A DNA stretch of 64,000 nt, from contig NC_088786.1 in the NCBI RefSeq assembly GCF_949628265.1, positions 20,109,681 through 20,173,680 on the forward strand, in the 5' to 3' direction. The position numbers and the translations under genes were made by a program. Shown here one piece after another: positions 35,201 to 47,026 of this stretch (the stretch's first letter is position 1; each line of letters starts with the position of its first letter). The stretch is from Cloeon dipterum. Taxonomy: Eukaryota; Arthropoda; Insecta; Ephemeroptera; Baetidae. The notes beneath the pieces were generated by a model that saw only the letters and a program-made list of their open reading frames with translations, did not search any database and had not been told where the DNA came from.

Positions 35201-38200
35201 TCCCAACCCAAAGAATTAGTGCCACGTCTGCTTCTTAATGGCAGTTCCTTACTTAAGACCAATTCTTAATTTTAAAAATCCAAAAAATTATTTAAATTTT
35301 ATTTCGCATCAATTTCAGTGGCGCTTATTTTGCAATATATATAGTCTTCCACGTGAGCCGGATCTATCCGCTAAATCTCGCCAGCAGGTGTCTCCATCGC
35401 AGACGGTGAGCACAGAGGAGGTGCGTGCCATCGACCTGTCGATGCGCCGCTGCTACTTCCCTGGCGAGGGCCACATTTACGGCCTGCCGGTGGACACGTA
35501 CCAACAGGACAGCTGCTTCATGGCCTGTAGAATGCACTTCCTGGCCAAGGCTTGCAACTGCACACCCTACTTTTTCCCCAGGACAATAGGTATTATGATC
35601 TCGTAAATAAATTTTAAGTTTTTTGCGAAAAAAAAACTTGCCTCTTTTTCTTTTGTCATAGAAAATTTTCATTGTACTGTACACATTTTAAGCATAAACA
35701 GAATTAGGGCAGTGGAAAAATTCTTTTTTTATCGCTAAAAAATAATTTTAGACGTTTTTGTGCATTTTTGTGTCATTTTCGCCCATTTTTCTGGCGGTCT
35801 ACTTTGACCCAAACTTTTAAACGGAAAAATATTTATAATCTAGGAAAGAATCAACAGTAAAAATTGAGCTTATATCCATCTAATTATTATTAGCAAAAAA
35901 AATATAATTAAATACACGATCAAGCCAAAGCAAACTTGTAATTAAAATCAAATCTTCGTATCTGTTTAAAACTAGCAAATGCTAGAAAAGAATTAAATCA
36001 GAAATTAATTCGACTCTTTTGTATTTCTGGAACCAAGATAAGTTTGCAAATAAATGTTTACCTCTGAAAAATCACCGGCAAAAGTATATTGTTTCTAGAA
36101 AAATCTAAAAATGAACGTCAGAAAGGTTATTATTTTGTGTTTATGCTTTATGCATGAATTCACATTGCGTCACTGATGTCAAAAAATCATCCACTTTGAA
36201 CGGACGGAATAATAGTGATGTCCGTTCCGCAGGCGAGTTAAATCTAATTCCCGATAAATAACATTGCGTGCCTTTTTTTGCGATTTTTCGGATCAACTTG
36301 TCGAGTTGGCGCGCAGAAGCCTTGGGTAAACACTCAATTTGTTTGCCACGCTCTTATGCTTCGTCGAGTGGAGTTTGCACTCGCATTTCTGCGTGTAATT
36401 CAAACTCAGTTTCCGTGCGCAGCAGAGTTAATCCAGCTGCGGATTAAATATGCCCTAGTTTTAGGAGGATTCTTCAAATGTTTTTCTCTTTCCTGAAAAA
36501 ATAGCACGCACCATTGTTCAAAATGGCGAGGGAGAGAGGTAGAGAAAGCAAACCGTGCTGATGTGTGTGTGTGTGTGTGTGTGTGTTTATGCTCACTAAT
36601 GAGTTTTCTCGTGTATTTGCAGGAATGCGAGAATGCGCTGCCGTTGATCTTGAGTGTCTCAGCATGAACAATGGTGAGTTAGAACCAAATTTGTTTGTCC
36701 AAAAGTTTAAATACAGAAAATGATAATAGAAAATTTCATTTAATTAATATATATATTACGGATGGTATAATATATATTTATTCTTTATACTTGTTTTAAT
36801 TTGGGAGAGCCCTTGAAGTTAATTTTTTTACTGTACAGCCTGCAGTTTCAGCTCCTCAGTATTTATATAATTTAAAAACAAATTAAAAAAATCCGTAAGT
36901 TAGAAGTGGAAAATTTTCTATTTTTTGTGCAATCAGGAAGTGAAAATTTCGAAAGGATCGAATAATTTTGTGAATGCAATGTGCTGCGCACGAGTGTCAA
37001 GCAGGTTGCCTAAATTACGATTTCTAAATTTTCCTGGATTTTTCATCTGTTAATCTGCCGGCGTTTTATAGCTTACACATTTTGCCTCTTTCCCTTTTCT
37101 TGATTATCGTTAATATATAATTAAAACAGCCTTCGACCTCGTTGCTTCCTCGTAAATTAATTATTGATCTACTATCTTCAAATAATTTTTCTTAGCGGCA
37201 ACAAGGAGTAACAAGCCTCCAAACGGCACGCCAGGCTTCCACCCTGAGGAGTCGGCCCTTGATTGCGAGTGCATGCCCCCATGCACGGCAACACAGTACA
37301 GTGTTGAGAGCAATTACATTCAAACGTATGACCTGCATTTAATGTAATAAATTAAAAACAAAAACTCGATTTTCAAGGGGTAACCTCGAGTCGAAGAGAG
37401 GAAAGGGCTACGTGGACGTGTTCTTCAAACAAATGGGAGGTGTCAGATACAGAAATGACGTCATGTTCGGATGGATGGACCTTTTAGGTAAGATTGCGCA
37501 TCAAAAGTTCTTCATGATAAAAGTTGTAAAAACTTTTCAGTTTCGTTTGGTGGCATCGCTGGCCTTTTTCTTGGCTTCAGCCTGCTGAGTGGCGCCGAAC
37601 TGCTTTATTGGATTTTCGCTGGCTTTGCAGTCTGTGTAAAGTATGCTTTTAAAATAATCTAATTAAATAATTTAAAACAAAGTGCAAAAAAATGCGATAA
37701 CGCTATTATCCCTATTATCTTTTATGAAATTTTACATTTTATTTAGTTTATATAAAAAAAATACCTGAGCGGGATTTTAAGAAATGGACTTGAAAGAGTA
37801 CAACTCATCAAGTTGCGATGGTAAAATCAACTATTTCGCTGAAAACGTTTTCGGAAACTAACTTTAATACAATATTTTGGCTCTTTTCACATAAATATTC
37901 TCATTTTTCCAGATCTTCAGTGAATTTAGTTAACCTTCATATTTTTGCATCACAATAAAAACATTGAAGATAATTTGAATGGGATTATCTAGTCCCTGAA
38001 ATAATTTCACCGAAATATTAATTGACAACGAACACATCTGTTTTTTCAGGTTAGACCCAGTCAAGTTGTCAAGATGAATGAAAATAATTTTTAATCTAGA
38101 ACAAGAATGTTATGATTTAACAAAATGCAACTATTTTTGAAGAGTTTCGGGGCTCATATAATAATTACCTGGATTTTTTAACCGATTGCATGCAGGCTGA

Positions 38201-38382
38201 AGCGAGAGAGGCGAAAGGGAGTGCGTGCCCTGCTGATGCCACGCTGCAGCTGGCTCTTCAACATGACGAAAAGGCGGAGTCTGGCGCGTTCCCCGCAGCC
38301 CCCGCAGAAACGATCGTCAAGTACGAGCACCCGGGATGACTTTATTGCCATCAACAGCGGCGAACAGAACTCATACTTTTGA
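29210..38382 (+). CDS. DEG/ENaC sodium channel subunit, pickpocket type (first exon missing)
   Basis: Exons: 29210-29423, 31961-32164, 32272-32382, 33478-33675, 34431-34548, 34601-34687, 35388-35589, 36623-36673, 37196-37325, 37378-37487, 37541-37640, 38196-38382. Phases fit throughout; 569 aa are visible, plus an unseen start exon. The first listed exon carries the cytoplasmic HG motif as FCDNTALHGLRYI; the second holds TM1 (LLGAGWLIWSIWL) and FPAVTVC. Exons at 33.5-37.3 kb encode the cysteine-rich extracellular domain, including CTPYFFPR and CECMPPC. TM2 and the selectivity filter are in GLFLGFSLLSGAELLY, with the G-x-S filter as GFS. The C-terminal tail is short and basic. Family role: trimeric amiloride-sensitive Na+ channels in mechanosensation, chemosensation, pheromone sensing or osmotic control; which applies here is unknown. 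AATAAA lies at 38498. Confidence 0.93.
29424..31960 (+). other. 2.5-kb intron of the DEG/ENaC gene with repeat insertions
   Basis: Begins GTCAGT and ends CCCTCAG. It contains a repeat block at about 29885-30400 similar to the 8.77-9.2 kb region. An open frame at 31630-31914 overlaps the splice acceptor but has no family resemblance and is not called. Confidence 0.75.
29885..30400 (+). repeat. Dispersed repeat copy with AGGTCA half-sites (copy 3, extended)
   Basis: The left part matches 8770-8850 (TTGTTGACCTCAAAGT and AAAGGTCAAGATCA). Farther on, 30110-30200 resembles 9050-9150, with an ACCAC-TAGAC run followed by C-rich blocks, and 30350-30375 has CTGCACACCGTTCGACTTCT, like the CTGCATACCGTTAGACTCGT at 9060-9080. 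It thus looks like a diverged copy of the body of the 8.45-9.97 kb element without its ends. Confidence 0.55.
36562..36586. repeat. (TG)n microsatellite
   Basis: About 12 TG units in the intron 36 bp upstream of the 51-bp exon at 36623-36673, close to the acceptor side. TG-rich tracts near acceptors can affect exon inclusion; that is inference. Confidence 0.8.
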
Positions 38383-38497
38383 TTTTGTAAAGAGGTCTGT
38401 CTATTTTTCCAAACGTCATGTAATATCAAATATCAAAAGCTACTGGGATGAAAATTTTTAGGAAGTTGCACGCCTTAAAACATGTTTAAATTATATC

Positions 38498-38503
38498 AAT
38501 AAA
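38498..38503 (+). terminator. Candidate polyadenylation signal of the DEG/ENaC gene
   Basis: AATAAA 116 bp after the stop codon at 38380-38382. Confidence 0.55.
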
Positions 38504-39281
38504 TACTAGGCATAAATGAATTAAATTTGTGTTCATCAAGTTCCTCTGTGGTCTGTGGGGTGTTCTGTGAAAAAGCTAAAGCGAATCCGTCCTGCCAGGT
38601 GTGGGCAATAAATACTCTGATTCGTGAGTGTATATGTATGAAGAAGAGAAATGTGTAAAATGAAGTTGTTGCCACTAATAATAATTAAATAATGTGGCAT
38701 TTTTTGATGTTTCGAAATTAAAATTTTTTGCTGTTGGAAAATCTCCGCAAAAATTAGAATCAATAAAGACAACAGTTATCTATGTTAAAAAATGGGTTTA
38801 CAGTTTTTTCATTTAATGCCTGCCAGCTCAAGGTAAGAAAAGTTTCAAAAACTCTATGAATATAAGTCGAAAAATTCGCTAGAAAAGAGTTTAAATTAAA
38901 ACCAGCTTATTTAAATTTAGGTATATCAGGTGGGTTGGGATCTTCTGATCATTTGATTTTCTGTTAGACACCAAATGAGCAATTTTTGGACTTCTATGCT
39001 ACACTTAAAACCGTCTAACATGGCCTTGAACACAACTACTTAATACTTGAAATTAGCTCAAAATCGTTCATTTTCTAGTGCAAAAATTTTATCACTTATA
39101 AAATTATAATTTTATGAATATAAAAAATTATTAAGATAGAAAAATCTTAACCCCTGTTTACCAAGGAGAGTTTAAAAACGCTATTTTTCCAATTGAAACA
39201 GCGAGATCTATTTTCCTCCTTTATTTATGGTCGATGGAACCTTCCCGCCGCGCCTCAACGGTTTGAACGTATTGGCCGGAG

Positions 39282-39289
39282 TGACGTCA
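39282..39289. promoter_or_regulatory. CRE palindrome upstream of the USP gene
   Basis: A perfect TGACGTCA about 250 bp upstream of the inferred start codon. It is the binding site of CREB/ATF bZIP factors; function here is inferred from position only. Confidence 0.4.
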
Positions 39290-39534
39290 AGTACTGGAAG
39301 AGCGGCAACGTCGCATTCCTCTGGTATTCACGAGCTCATGAATGGTGACCAGAAGCAGATCAGAACAGTGCTGGCTGGGGCGATTGACCGCGATTTGTGC
39401 CCTGTGTAAAGTTGGTGTTGGGCGCTAGAGGAGGCAGTCGGCACACTCGGTGACAGTTTCACCATGTCGCCCTGAGCAGGAATCCGATCATAGGCCAGGA
39501 CGAACGGCCGATGGCCGAAAACAAGCACCAAAAC

Positions 39535-42500
39535 ATGTCGAAAAGGTGGGTGTGCGCCGCGCAAATTCTCCGTTGTTAGATACCGCTGGCTGACTGGCTG
39601 GTGTCCGTCGCGTAATTGAGGCAGACGGCGACCTCGATTTAATTCGCTGCGTGGTGGAATTTTTGCAGAATCACCAGCACCAGGTGTCCGCACGTGCACT
39701 CGCTGGCCGACGTAGGTCCCGAGGACATCGCCAGAATCAAAGAGGTGACGTGACAGAATTGTTTGGTGGTGTGTATGTGTGACTGATTTGTGGCTTTGAT
39801 TTTCAGAATGACCCTCGGTGTGAGGAATGCAAGTCCAAGGGGCCCAACATGTGGGTGTGCCTTCACCAGGACTGCCTCAAAGTGGGCTGCGGGGAGGCTT
39901 ACAAGGACCACAGCACCATCCACAATAAGGTGACCTGATTTTCATTTAAAGCTCCAGGGTTAGACAAGGACAATTGCTGACACACGATTTTGTTGTACTA
40001 TAATCTGTCCGACAGTTTCTGGGAATTTTCACTTCAATAAGTTTCATAGTAAGAATGGGAAACCTTGTTTCCAGTAGGTTGTAAACACTGGAGAACCTTA
40101 ACTTACCGCTGTTATTTTTTGGGATCTGCACACATCGTAAACGATACATACCACTTTAAAACTGATTTTGAACATATACAACGTTTTTAACTGTGTTTAC
40201 CACTTTAAACCGCAGTCAAAAAGGATTATTTAATGCACAATATTGCGTCAGTGACGTTTTCATAAAAAATCTTTACTTTATAAAGCTAAATTTAATTGAA
40301 ATAATTAGTACTGATAGTAATATAATGCTTATTCTTCCTTCACTTATACCTGAAACAGCTTAAAGCTTTAATTATGACATTTAATGACTAATATTGAAAT
40401 TATTGGTAATTACCTACCCAATAAAAAAGCAATACATTTTTTGGACACTCATTCGATGCCTGTTCACTGTGGCTGTTCTAAAATCCAGATACGCCAAAGA
40501 AGAATTAAGACAAAAAAATCTACTAATCAAATGTTGTTAACACTCATAAATTGCTAAAATCTCGAAAAATAGTCTGATTTTCAGAAGCCAAACTTGGCCT
40601 AGTAGAACACTTCAATAAGCATCGATAGAAGTGGTTATAATAATCAATAAAAAAATTATATAATCATCTGTGGGAAAATTAATAATGAAAATGGGGAAAA
40701 TTGTAACCATATTTGTATTTTACAGGAATTCACCGACCACAGCCTACAGTTAAATCTATCCACGTTACGGGTGTGGTGCTACAAATGTGAAAATGAGGTT
40801 CTCCTCATCCATAACATTCCTCCAGTCGGCAAATTTTCCAAAAACGTGGTGCAACCGCCCCCTGAGAAAACTGCTGAGTCTGAAAGCAGCGACAGTGATG
40901 GGAGCGAAGACTCTACTTTGAGACCAAGAGGTGAGTCTGTTCAGTGATTAAATATTTCTTCATCAGCAAAATATTTTCAGGGCTGACCGGCCTGCAGAAC
41001 ATTGGCAACACTTGTTACATGAATTCAGCGCTTCAGGCGTTGTCCAACACTCCGCCTTTGACTCGGTTCTTCTTAGAGTGTGGGAGTTCCATCGTGAAGA
41101 ACGAGCGGAAGCCGAATTTGGCTAGAAGCTACCTGAGACTGATGGAGGACATGTGGAATCCAAAACGACTGGGATACGTCACCCCGTCCAATATTCTTTA
41201 CGGAATCAGAAACGTAATAATTTACTCACCATGAAGGTGGTTATAATTTTTTTTAAATCATTCTGTGTGTGACAGGTACACCCTATTTTCCGAGGCTACC
41301 AACAGCATGACACACAAGAGTTCCTACGTTGTTTTATGGACCAACTTCACGAGGAACTGAAGGAGCCAATCATGGAATTGGAGAATGGGATTGCTGTCCC
41401 AGCCATGCAAGGTAGTTAGCTTACAAAAAATCTGCCCCCCTAAAACTGTACTATTTTATTCTAATCCTTTTGGTTTGAAGTTTTTAACACAAAATAGTGT
41501 CTCGTGATAATCTTGTTTCAGACGATCAGTTCGCTGGACGTTTGACTCCAAGTGATGATGATGAAGACGAGGAGGATGGAGACCGACCTTCAAGCCAGTC
41601 AGAAGGCGAATACGAGACTTGTGATTCTGGAGTGAGCGAGCGAAGTTCTCTCAGCGTCAGTGATGACGGCGACCGGAGACGCACACTATCCAGAAGGCTA
41701 TCCCGCTCTCCGTCACCTAGTCAAGACCAACAAGTCAGGAACAAAGCTGGAGCCAGGATTGCAATGAACGGATTGAATGGTCCCAGAGGTAATGGTAATG
41801 ATGAATTTTTGATCGGTCTATATTAATACATTTTTGCATAGCTTCTTCGCCGAGCAAGCCGTTCCGCAAGAAGCACTCGTTGAAACACAAAAGCATCATA
41901 TCTGATATATTTGATGGCAAACTTTTGAGTTCTGTTCAGTGCTTGACATGTGATAGGGTAAGTTTTGAATCTTGATAACCTTGTGAAATATTGTGGATTG
42001 TTTGAAAAAAATTTCTATTGATGAATGTGCGTAAGAGACACTAGTTTGACTTTATAATTAAGCGGTTATGAGTGCTAGGGCAAAAATCGTGGCAAGATCA
42101 AAGAGCTGATAAAATTTGAAACTTTTAAAATTCTATGGAAAAAAATTCTACCCCCAATATCCAGGTAAAATTGATTTGTATTTCTCATTAGGTATATGAA
42201 TCCTACTAAAATAATTTAAAAAGCCAAAAACGTCAAAGTTATGAAAACGGAAACAAATGAAAGTCTGCTCCAAGCTGTTAAATTTTCTGCACGCGATTTT
42301 CCGACAGCACTTTTCTTAAGTGTTAAATAATTCGATTGGTATCACACAGCACATCAAAAATTAAAAAAATAATTGATTTCTATTTGACCACTTCATGAAT
42401 TTACAGTTATTAAAATTTTCTTAAATTTTTGCTTCTGCAAATAGGTAACCTCCTAAAAATCAATTCTAAGCATTTAAAATTTTCAGGTTTCGTCCCGAGT

Positions 42501-45500
42501 AGAAACCTTCCAAGACCTTTCGCTACCCATTCCAAGCAGGGACCACCTGCACATGCTGCACCAAGGTTCTCAAAAGCCAGGTGGCAGCATGGCCGCCTGT
42601 TCCGACGCCTACGGGGCCGAGCCCGGCTGGATTGGGTGGATGTGGGAGTGGCTGCGCAGCTGGTTTTGGGGCCCTACGGTCAGTCTGCATGACTGCCTCG
42701 CCGCCTTTTTCAGCGCGGACGAACTGAAGGGCGACAACATGTACAGGTAAACTAAGTCTGAGGTCAATGTCCTCGCCCTCGTCATTTTCTCACGGAGAAA
42801 ATATGTTTTCACAATGGGATCGGTGCGTGACGCTCTGCCGTCTGGAATTATTGTAATATTATTGCTGACAGTGAATTGGAAAATTATGCACGATTTCTCA
42901 ACTCATCGATAAATTTATAGATATAGAAGTCATAGTGGTATAAAAATGGATCTTGACAGGGCATTTTTTGTTCTGGATAGTGCACTATTAAATTTCTTAT
43001 TTGTGGGATTAATTCATCTAAAAAAATAGTATAACTAGGACATCAAAATCATTATACAGGTTGTTAATGATTTTTCGCTTGGTTTTGATTTCTCTTGTGG
43101 AGATCTATCTAATGGTGTTAAACTTCGAGCTAATTTTATTATCTAGAACAATAAATCAGTGCTCACTGCTTTACTAACATTGGAGCAGATTTTCTCGCAA
43201 CCTGGGAAAATTTTCCAATTTTTAGAGCGTATTTCAATTTAGGCAAACATTTTCTGCACAAATACTTATTAATCCACTGACAATATTGTAATTTTCAGCT
43301 GTGAGAGGTGCAGCAAGCTTCGCAACGGAATGAAATACTCAAAAGTGTTGGAGTTGCCTGAAGTTCTGTGCATCCACCTGAAGCGTTTCCGTCACGAACT
43401 CATGTTCAGTTCAAAAATCGGGTGCTACGTCTCTTTTCCTCTGGAAGGACTTGACATGAGGCCCTACCTACACAAAGGTTTATTTTTTATAATTAAAATC
43501 TGCTTGATATTAATTTTGTTTCTAGATTGTTCATCCGAGGTTACCAATTACGATTTGATGTCTGTGATCTGCCACATTGGGACAGCAGGAGGAGGGCACT
43601 ACATTTGTTACTCGTACAATGTCAACAGTCAACAGTGGTACGAATTTGACGACCATCGGGTGAGCGAGGTTTCTCCCAACACGGTGCAAAATTGCGAAGG
43701 ATACGTTCTCTTCTACAGGTGAGCTGAAAACTTTTATTTTGATACAATTCTGACGTGGACCCTTGCGCAGAAAATCCTCGGAAAAAATGAGCCAGTTGCG
43801 CCAACGGACGCTGGAGTTGATCCAAAGGTCGCGGCCGGAGCCTAGTCTGATGCAGTTTTACGTGTCGAAACAGTGGCTTAGCAAGTTCAACACGTTTGCC
43901 GAGCCTGGTCCGATCGACAACTCGGATTTCTTGTGTGTACATGGCGCTGTGCACCCGCAAAAGGTGTCGCAAGTCAGGGATCTGTGTGCTGTGCTCAGCC
44001 AGAGCGTCTGGGAGTATCTCTACGACAAGTAAGTCTCCACTATAATGTAAATTGAACTAGGGTTCGCTTAGTCGTACATGTGTTTTCTGAAAAATCTTTA
44101 AAATCTGTAGATAATGGCGTTTTTTCAATTTTCGTCCTCTTGTCAACCCCTGAATTTATCTTCCCCAGGTTCAGTGGTGGTCCGCCCTGCAACAGGCTTT
44201 TCGAGTGCACCATTTGCAAGCAGGAGCAAGAGTCACTTCACTGCAGACTGAGGCAAGAGCTGGAATCGTTCCTAAGTCTAAACTCGGTAACATCCTCATT
44301 CCTAATTTCACTGATTGTAGAATTTTAAGATAAATAATAATTGTTCTAGCACGATGCCACAAGTCACGCCATGTCGATGAGTTGGTTCCGTCAGTGGCAG
44401 GCGTTTGTGCAGAGAAGGAGTCCAGACCCACCTGGACCCATTGACAATACACCGATTCTGACTACCAAAAATGGAGTGTTGACTGTTCGAGCAGGTAGGA
44501 CCAGATTTGTTTTAATCCTGAGTAGTTTTTTGGAAAAATCAAGGGAACTATCAAATATTCCTGACACTGAAGCATAGTTTGTTTTGAAATAATGCTCTCC
44601 TTCATGTCAACGTTTAACTCTCAAAACTTTGTACCATCTAAATCTTTACATACATGCAAGCTATTAAAAAGAAAAAATGCATGTTTGAATGCAAAGATCG
44701 CAAAACTAATTAGCCATTTGTTATTCTCTTGCCGTTGGAAATAAAGATCGATCTTTGAACGTCAATTGTTTTGTCCAGACAAAATTCACTAGAGACAAGT
44801 AATAAGGTTGTCAAATTGGTCTTTCGAAGATTTTTGCGGTTAAATTGTGAGCTTCCCGATCAAAACGAGAACACTGCTCGTTTTATTCCATGAGATCTAT
44901 GACTTGTCAAACAACTGACAAATTGGTTTTCCGTGGACTTAAAATTTTGAAACTAAATTTATTTTTTGTCGCAGCCTTTGCGTTGAAATGTTCGTTTTAG
45001 TTCACATCAAAGAGTGAAATATCAAGTATGACAATCGCAAAAAATTACAAAATACTATTGAAATTGAAACTGATTTTGTAGATTCCTTCCAGAGTTACGT
45101 TTGTGAGCGTGAAAGTTTTAGCCAAAAGAGAACAGTTTTGACAAACTTAAAAAATAATTGGTTGCATATTCTCACCCCTCATTTTCCACTCATTAATTTT
45201 ACCGTTTAACCAATTTGTTGCGCATTAAATACAATAAAATAAATTATTTATTTTTTATTAACAAAAATTAAGAATTACCGATTATAGGTGACAAAATTAT
45301 ACCTTTTTGTTAAGTTGAACTTAAAAATCCTTTTCCTGCCCTCAATTTTCTGTCTACCCATAGCTTAAGATAAGGTCATGGGAAAAGTTAGAAACTTAAT
45401 CACAAAAATGCCTAAAAGCTATAAGAAAAATATGCCCTGCATTTGAAAAAATAAATAAATTGGTATTTGTGCAACGTTGATATCCGGGGATCTCACAGGC

Positions 45501-46238
45501 CATCCTTTTTAATCATATTTTTTTGCCTTTTGCAGGGTTTTTAACCCCATTTTTTTCACCACTGGTTTTAACCACTCAATTCATTGCGCAATAATTGCAA
45601 GAAATTATATTGATGCAATTGGCTTTAATCCTATTATCTCATGAATTTAATCATTATTTTACATGATTTTTTATATTTTGCAGTCTGATAAGCTAAATTT
45701 TTGTAAATTTTCTTGTGATCTTTGTTGAAACATTTATGCCTGCAAGAAATTGGTTAAAATTGAGAAAAAAGGTTTTATCAGTAAATTTTTTAATGTTGTA
45801 TTTTCAACCCTTGCGCTTTGTTGCCAAAAAACAGCAACAAAGGCAGTGAGATCTCGTGGTGATATGTGTGAATTTAAATTTCAAGGTTCTGACTATGCAC
45901 AATTCCCGGCAGAGGTGTGGAAATTCTTCCACTCGCTGTACGGCGGCGGTCCGGAGTTGGTGCTGCGGCAGCAGTCCTCATCCCCGAGCACGCCTTCGCC
46001 ACCGAGCATGGCCTCGAGCTCAAAGCAGCACAGTCTGGAGAGTCTGAGCATCTCGAAAAACAGCGTCAAGGCTCGGAAGCATGCCAAGGTGCGTGCTAGC
46101 GAGGACGAGACGCCTTCGTCGCCACCGTCCTCGCTGCCGACGCCCTCGACGCCGGTCAGAGGCTGCAGAGCGGACAGCAGCAGCGGCAGCTGCAGCGACG
46201 AAGAAGAGGCCCCTGCCGCCGCCGGCCTTATGACCTGA
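39535..46238 (+). CDS. Ubiquitin carboxyl-terminal hydrolase, USP20/USP33 type
   Basis: Fifteen exons: 39535-39545, 39669-39744, 39807-39929, 40726-40930, 40981-41213, 41276-41411, 41522-41788, 41842-41957, 42487-42746, 43299-43477, 43526-43718, 43771-44028, 44169-44286, 44350-44494, 45886-46238. All phases fit; 890 aa (human USP20 914). Domains in order: zf-UBP (about residues 10-100, [26 protein letters not shown]), USP catalytic domain from about 139 with Cys150 in NIGNTCYMN and the His box GGGHYICYS near 560, an acidic serine-rich insert (about 265-365), then two DUSP domains ([11 protein letters not shown]; the second near 735-820). The last exon has SLYGGGPEL and a serine-rich tail. Known: USP20/33 cut ubiquitin chains and act on HIF1A, beta-adrenergic receptors and VHL-linked targets in vertebrates. 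The first exon codes only MSK plus two bases. AATAAA at 46559. Confidence 0.95.
42043..42310 (+). repeat. Dispersed repeat starting GAGTTTGGCTTTAT (copy 2)
   Basis: In a USP intron. Shares with 48070-48360 the order TTTG-CTTTATAA, GGCAAAAATCGTGGCAAGAT, GAGCTGATAAAATTT, CACGCGATTTTCC and ACACTTTTCT-like ends, over nearly 300 bp in the same orientation. Confidence 0.6.
43081..43200 (+). repeat. Dispersed CTCTCG-core repeat, copy F
   Basis: A diverged copy in a USP intron: GATTTCTCTTGTGGAGATCT, then CAGTGCTCACTGCTT, then TTGGAGCAGATTTTCTCGCA. Confidence 0.55.
44495..45885 (+). other. Last intron of the USP gene
   Basis: 1.39 kb, AT-rich, begins GTAGGA. The open frame that runs into the last exon from 45750 is intronic, since USP similarity begins exactly at 45886. 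No repeat copy recognised here. Confidence 0.7.
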
Positions 46239-47026
46239 CCCCAGGCTAATTGTTGGGCAGAATAATACCAAAGGCATTGTGAGAGCCAGTATAGTGTGTT
46301 CCTCAAATTTTACGTGTAAATCATCACAGCGCTAGATTCTTAATTTATTCTGCTTTCAACTGGTGGGCTACTCCGTTGGTTTCAATTTTAAACGTTGTGC
46401 TCTATTGTTGTTCTATCAAATTTTAACCATTTTAACTCTGCATTCCTGAATAATGTCTCTGCAAACTCATTCCGCGTGACCTTCTTTTTACAGCGTGTCT
46501 GTGCGATTACGCACTTTCATTGTGATTGAGCTCACAATCTTGTACACCTGTACTTTCCAATAAAACGCAACCAAACGCAATCAGATTGATCAGTTTAATA
46601 TTGCATTCTTTATTACAAATCAAAGCTCAATGACCTTACAGGGAAAGTATGCAATTATTCCGCTTTAACAATTCAATATTTTTCCTCAAACTAGTTCAAT
46701 TTTGTGATGTTAACATGGGCCATCAGAAGAACTCAAAAAGCTTTGTTTTTTATTTACTAACAGGACATTTTTAGTATTTTATACTAACACAAAAAAAATA
46801 ATTTCAAAATTCATTTTTGGTTCAATCTTAATGATTTTTGCTACATACACTCCCCTTAACGAGAAAATTTGGTTATCTTGGGTTACTTTTTTCCAAAATT
46901 CTCAGATAAATTCTTAGAAATGCATTTTTACTCAAAAAGCTGATTCACTTTTTACTGGTCATACAGTCATGTTCTTCTGTTTTAATGAAAGTCTACAATC
47001 ATGTTTTAGGCAAAAAATGTTAGCAT
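46239..47026. other. Convergent 3' ends of the USP and FkbM-domain genes
   Basis: The interval between the two stop codons. Plus-strand AATAAA at 46559-46564 fits the USP transcript; minus-strand AATAAA at 46749-46754 and 46609-46614 fit the FkbM gene. If the more distal minus signal were used, the two 3' UTRs would meet or overlap. Confidence 0.6.
46559..46564 (+). terminator. Candidate polyadenylation signal of the USP gene
   Basis: AATAAA 321 bp past the USP stop, in a CCAATAAAACG context. Confidence 0.55.

Larger units (their letters stand above)
38383..39534. other. Spacer between the channel gene and the USP gene
   Basis: Left part is the channel 3' UTR with AATAAA at 38498-38503. Right part (39230-39534) is GC-richer and should be the USP promoter and 5' UTR, with a CRE at 39282. 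No other gene seen. Confidence 0.55.

Noticed and set aside
37450-37461. Another CRE-like palindrome (ATGACGTCAT)
   Set aside because: It lies inside a coding exon of the channel gene and encodes conserved residues, so regulatory meaning is doubtful.
45750-45885. N-terminal extension of the last USP open frame
   Set aside because: It lies before an acceptor at 45885 that joins in phase to the previous exon and restores family similarity ([12 protein letters not shown]); the upstream part is intronic.
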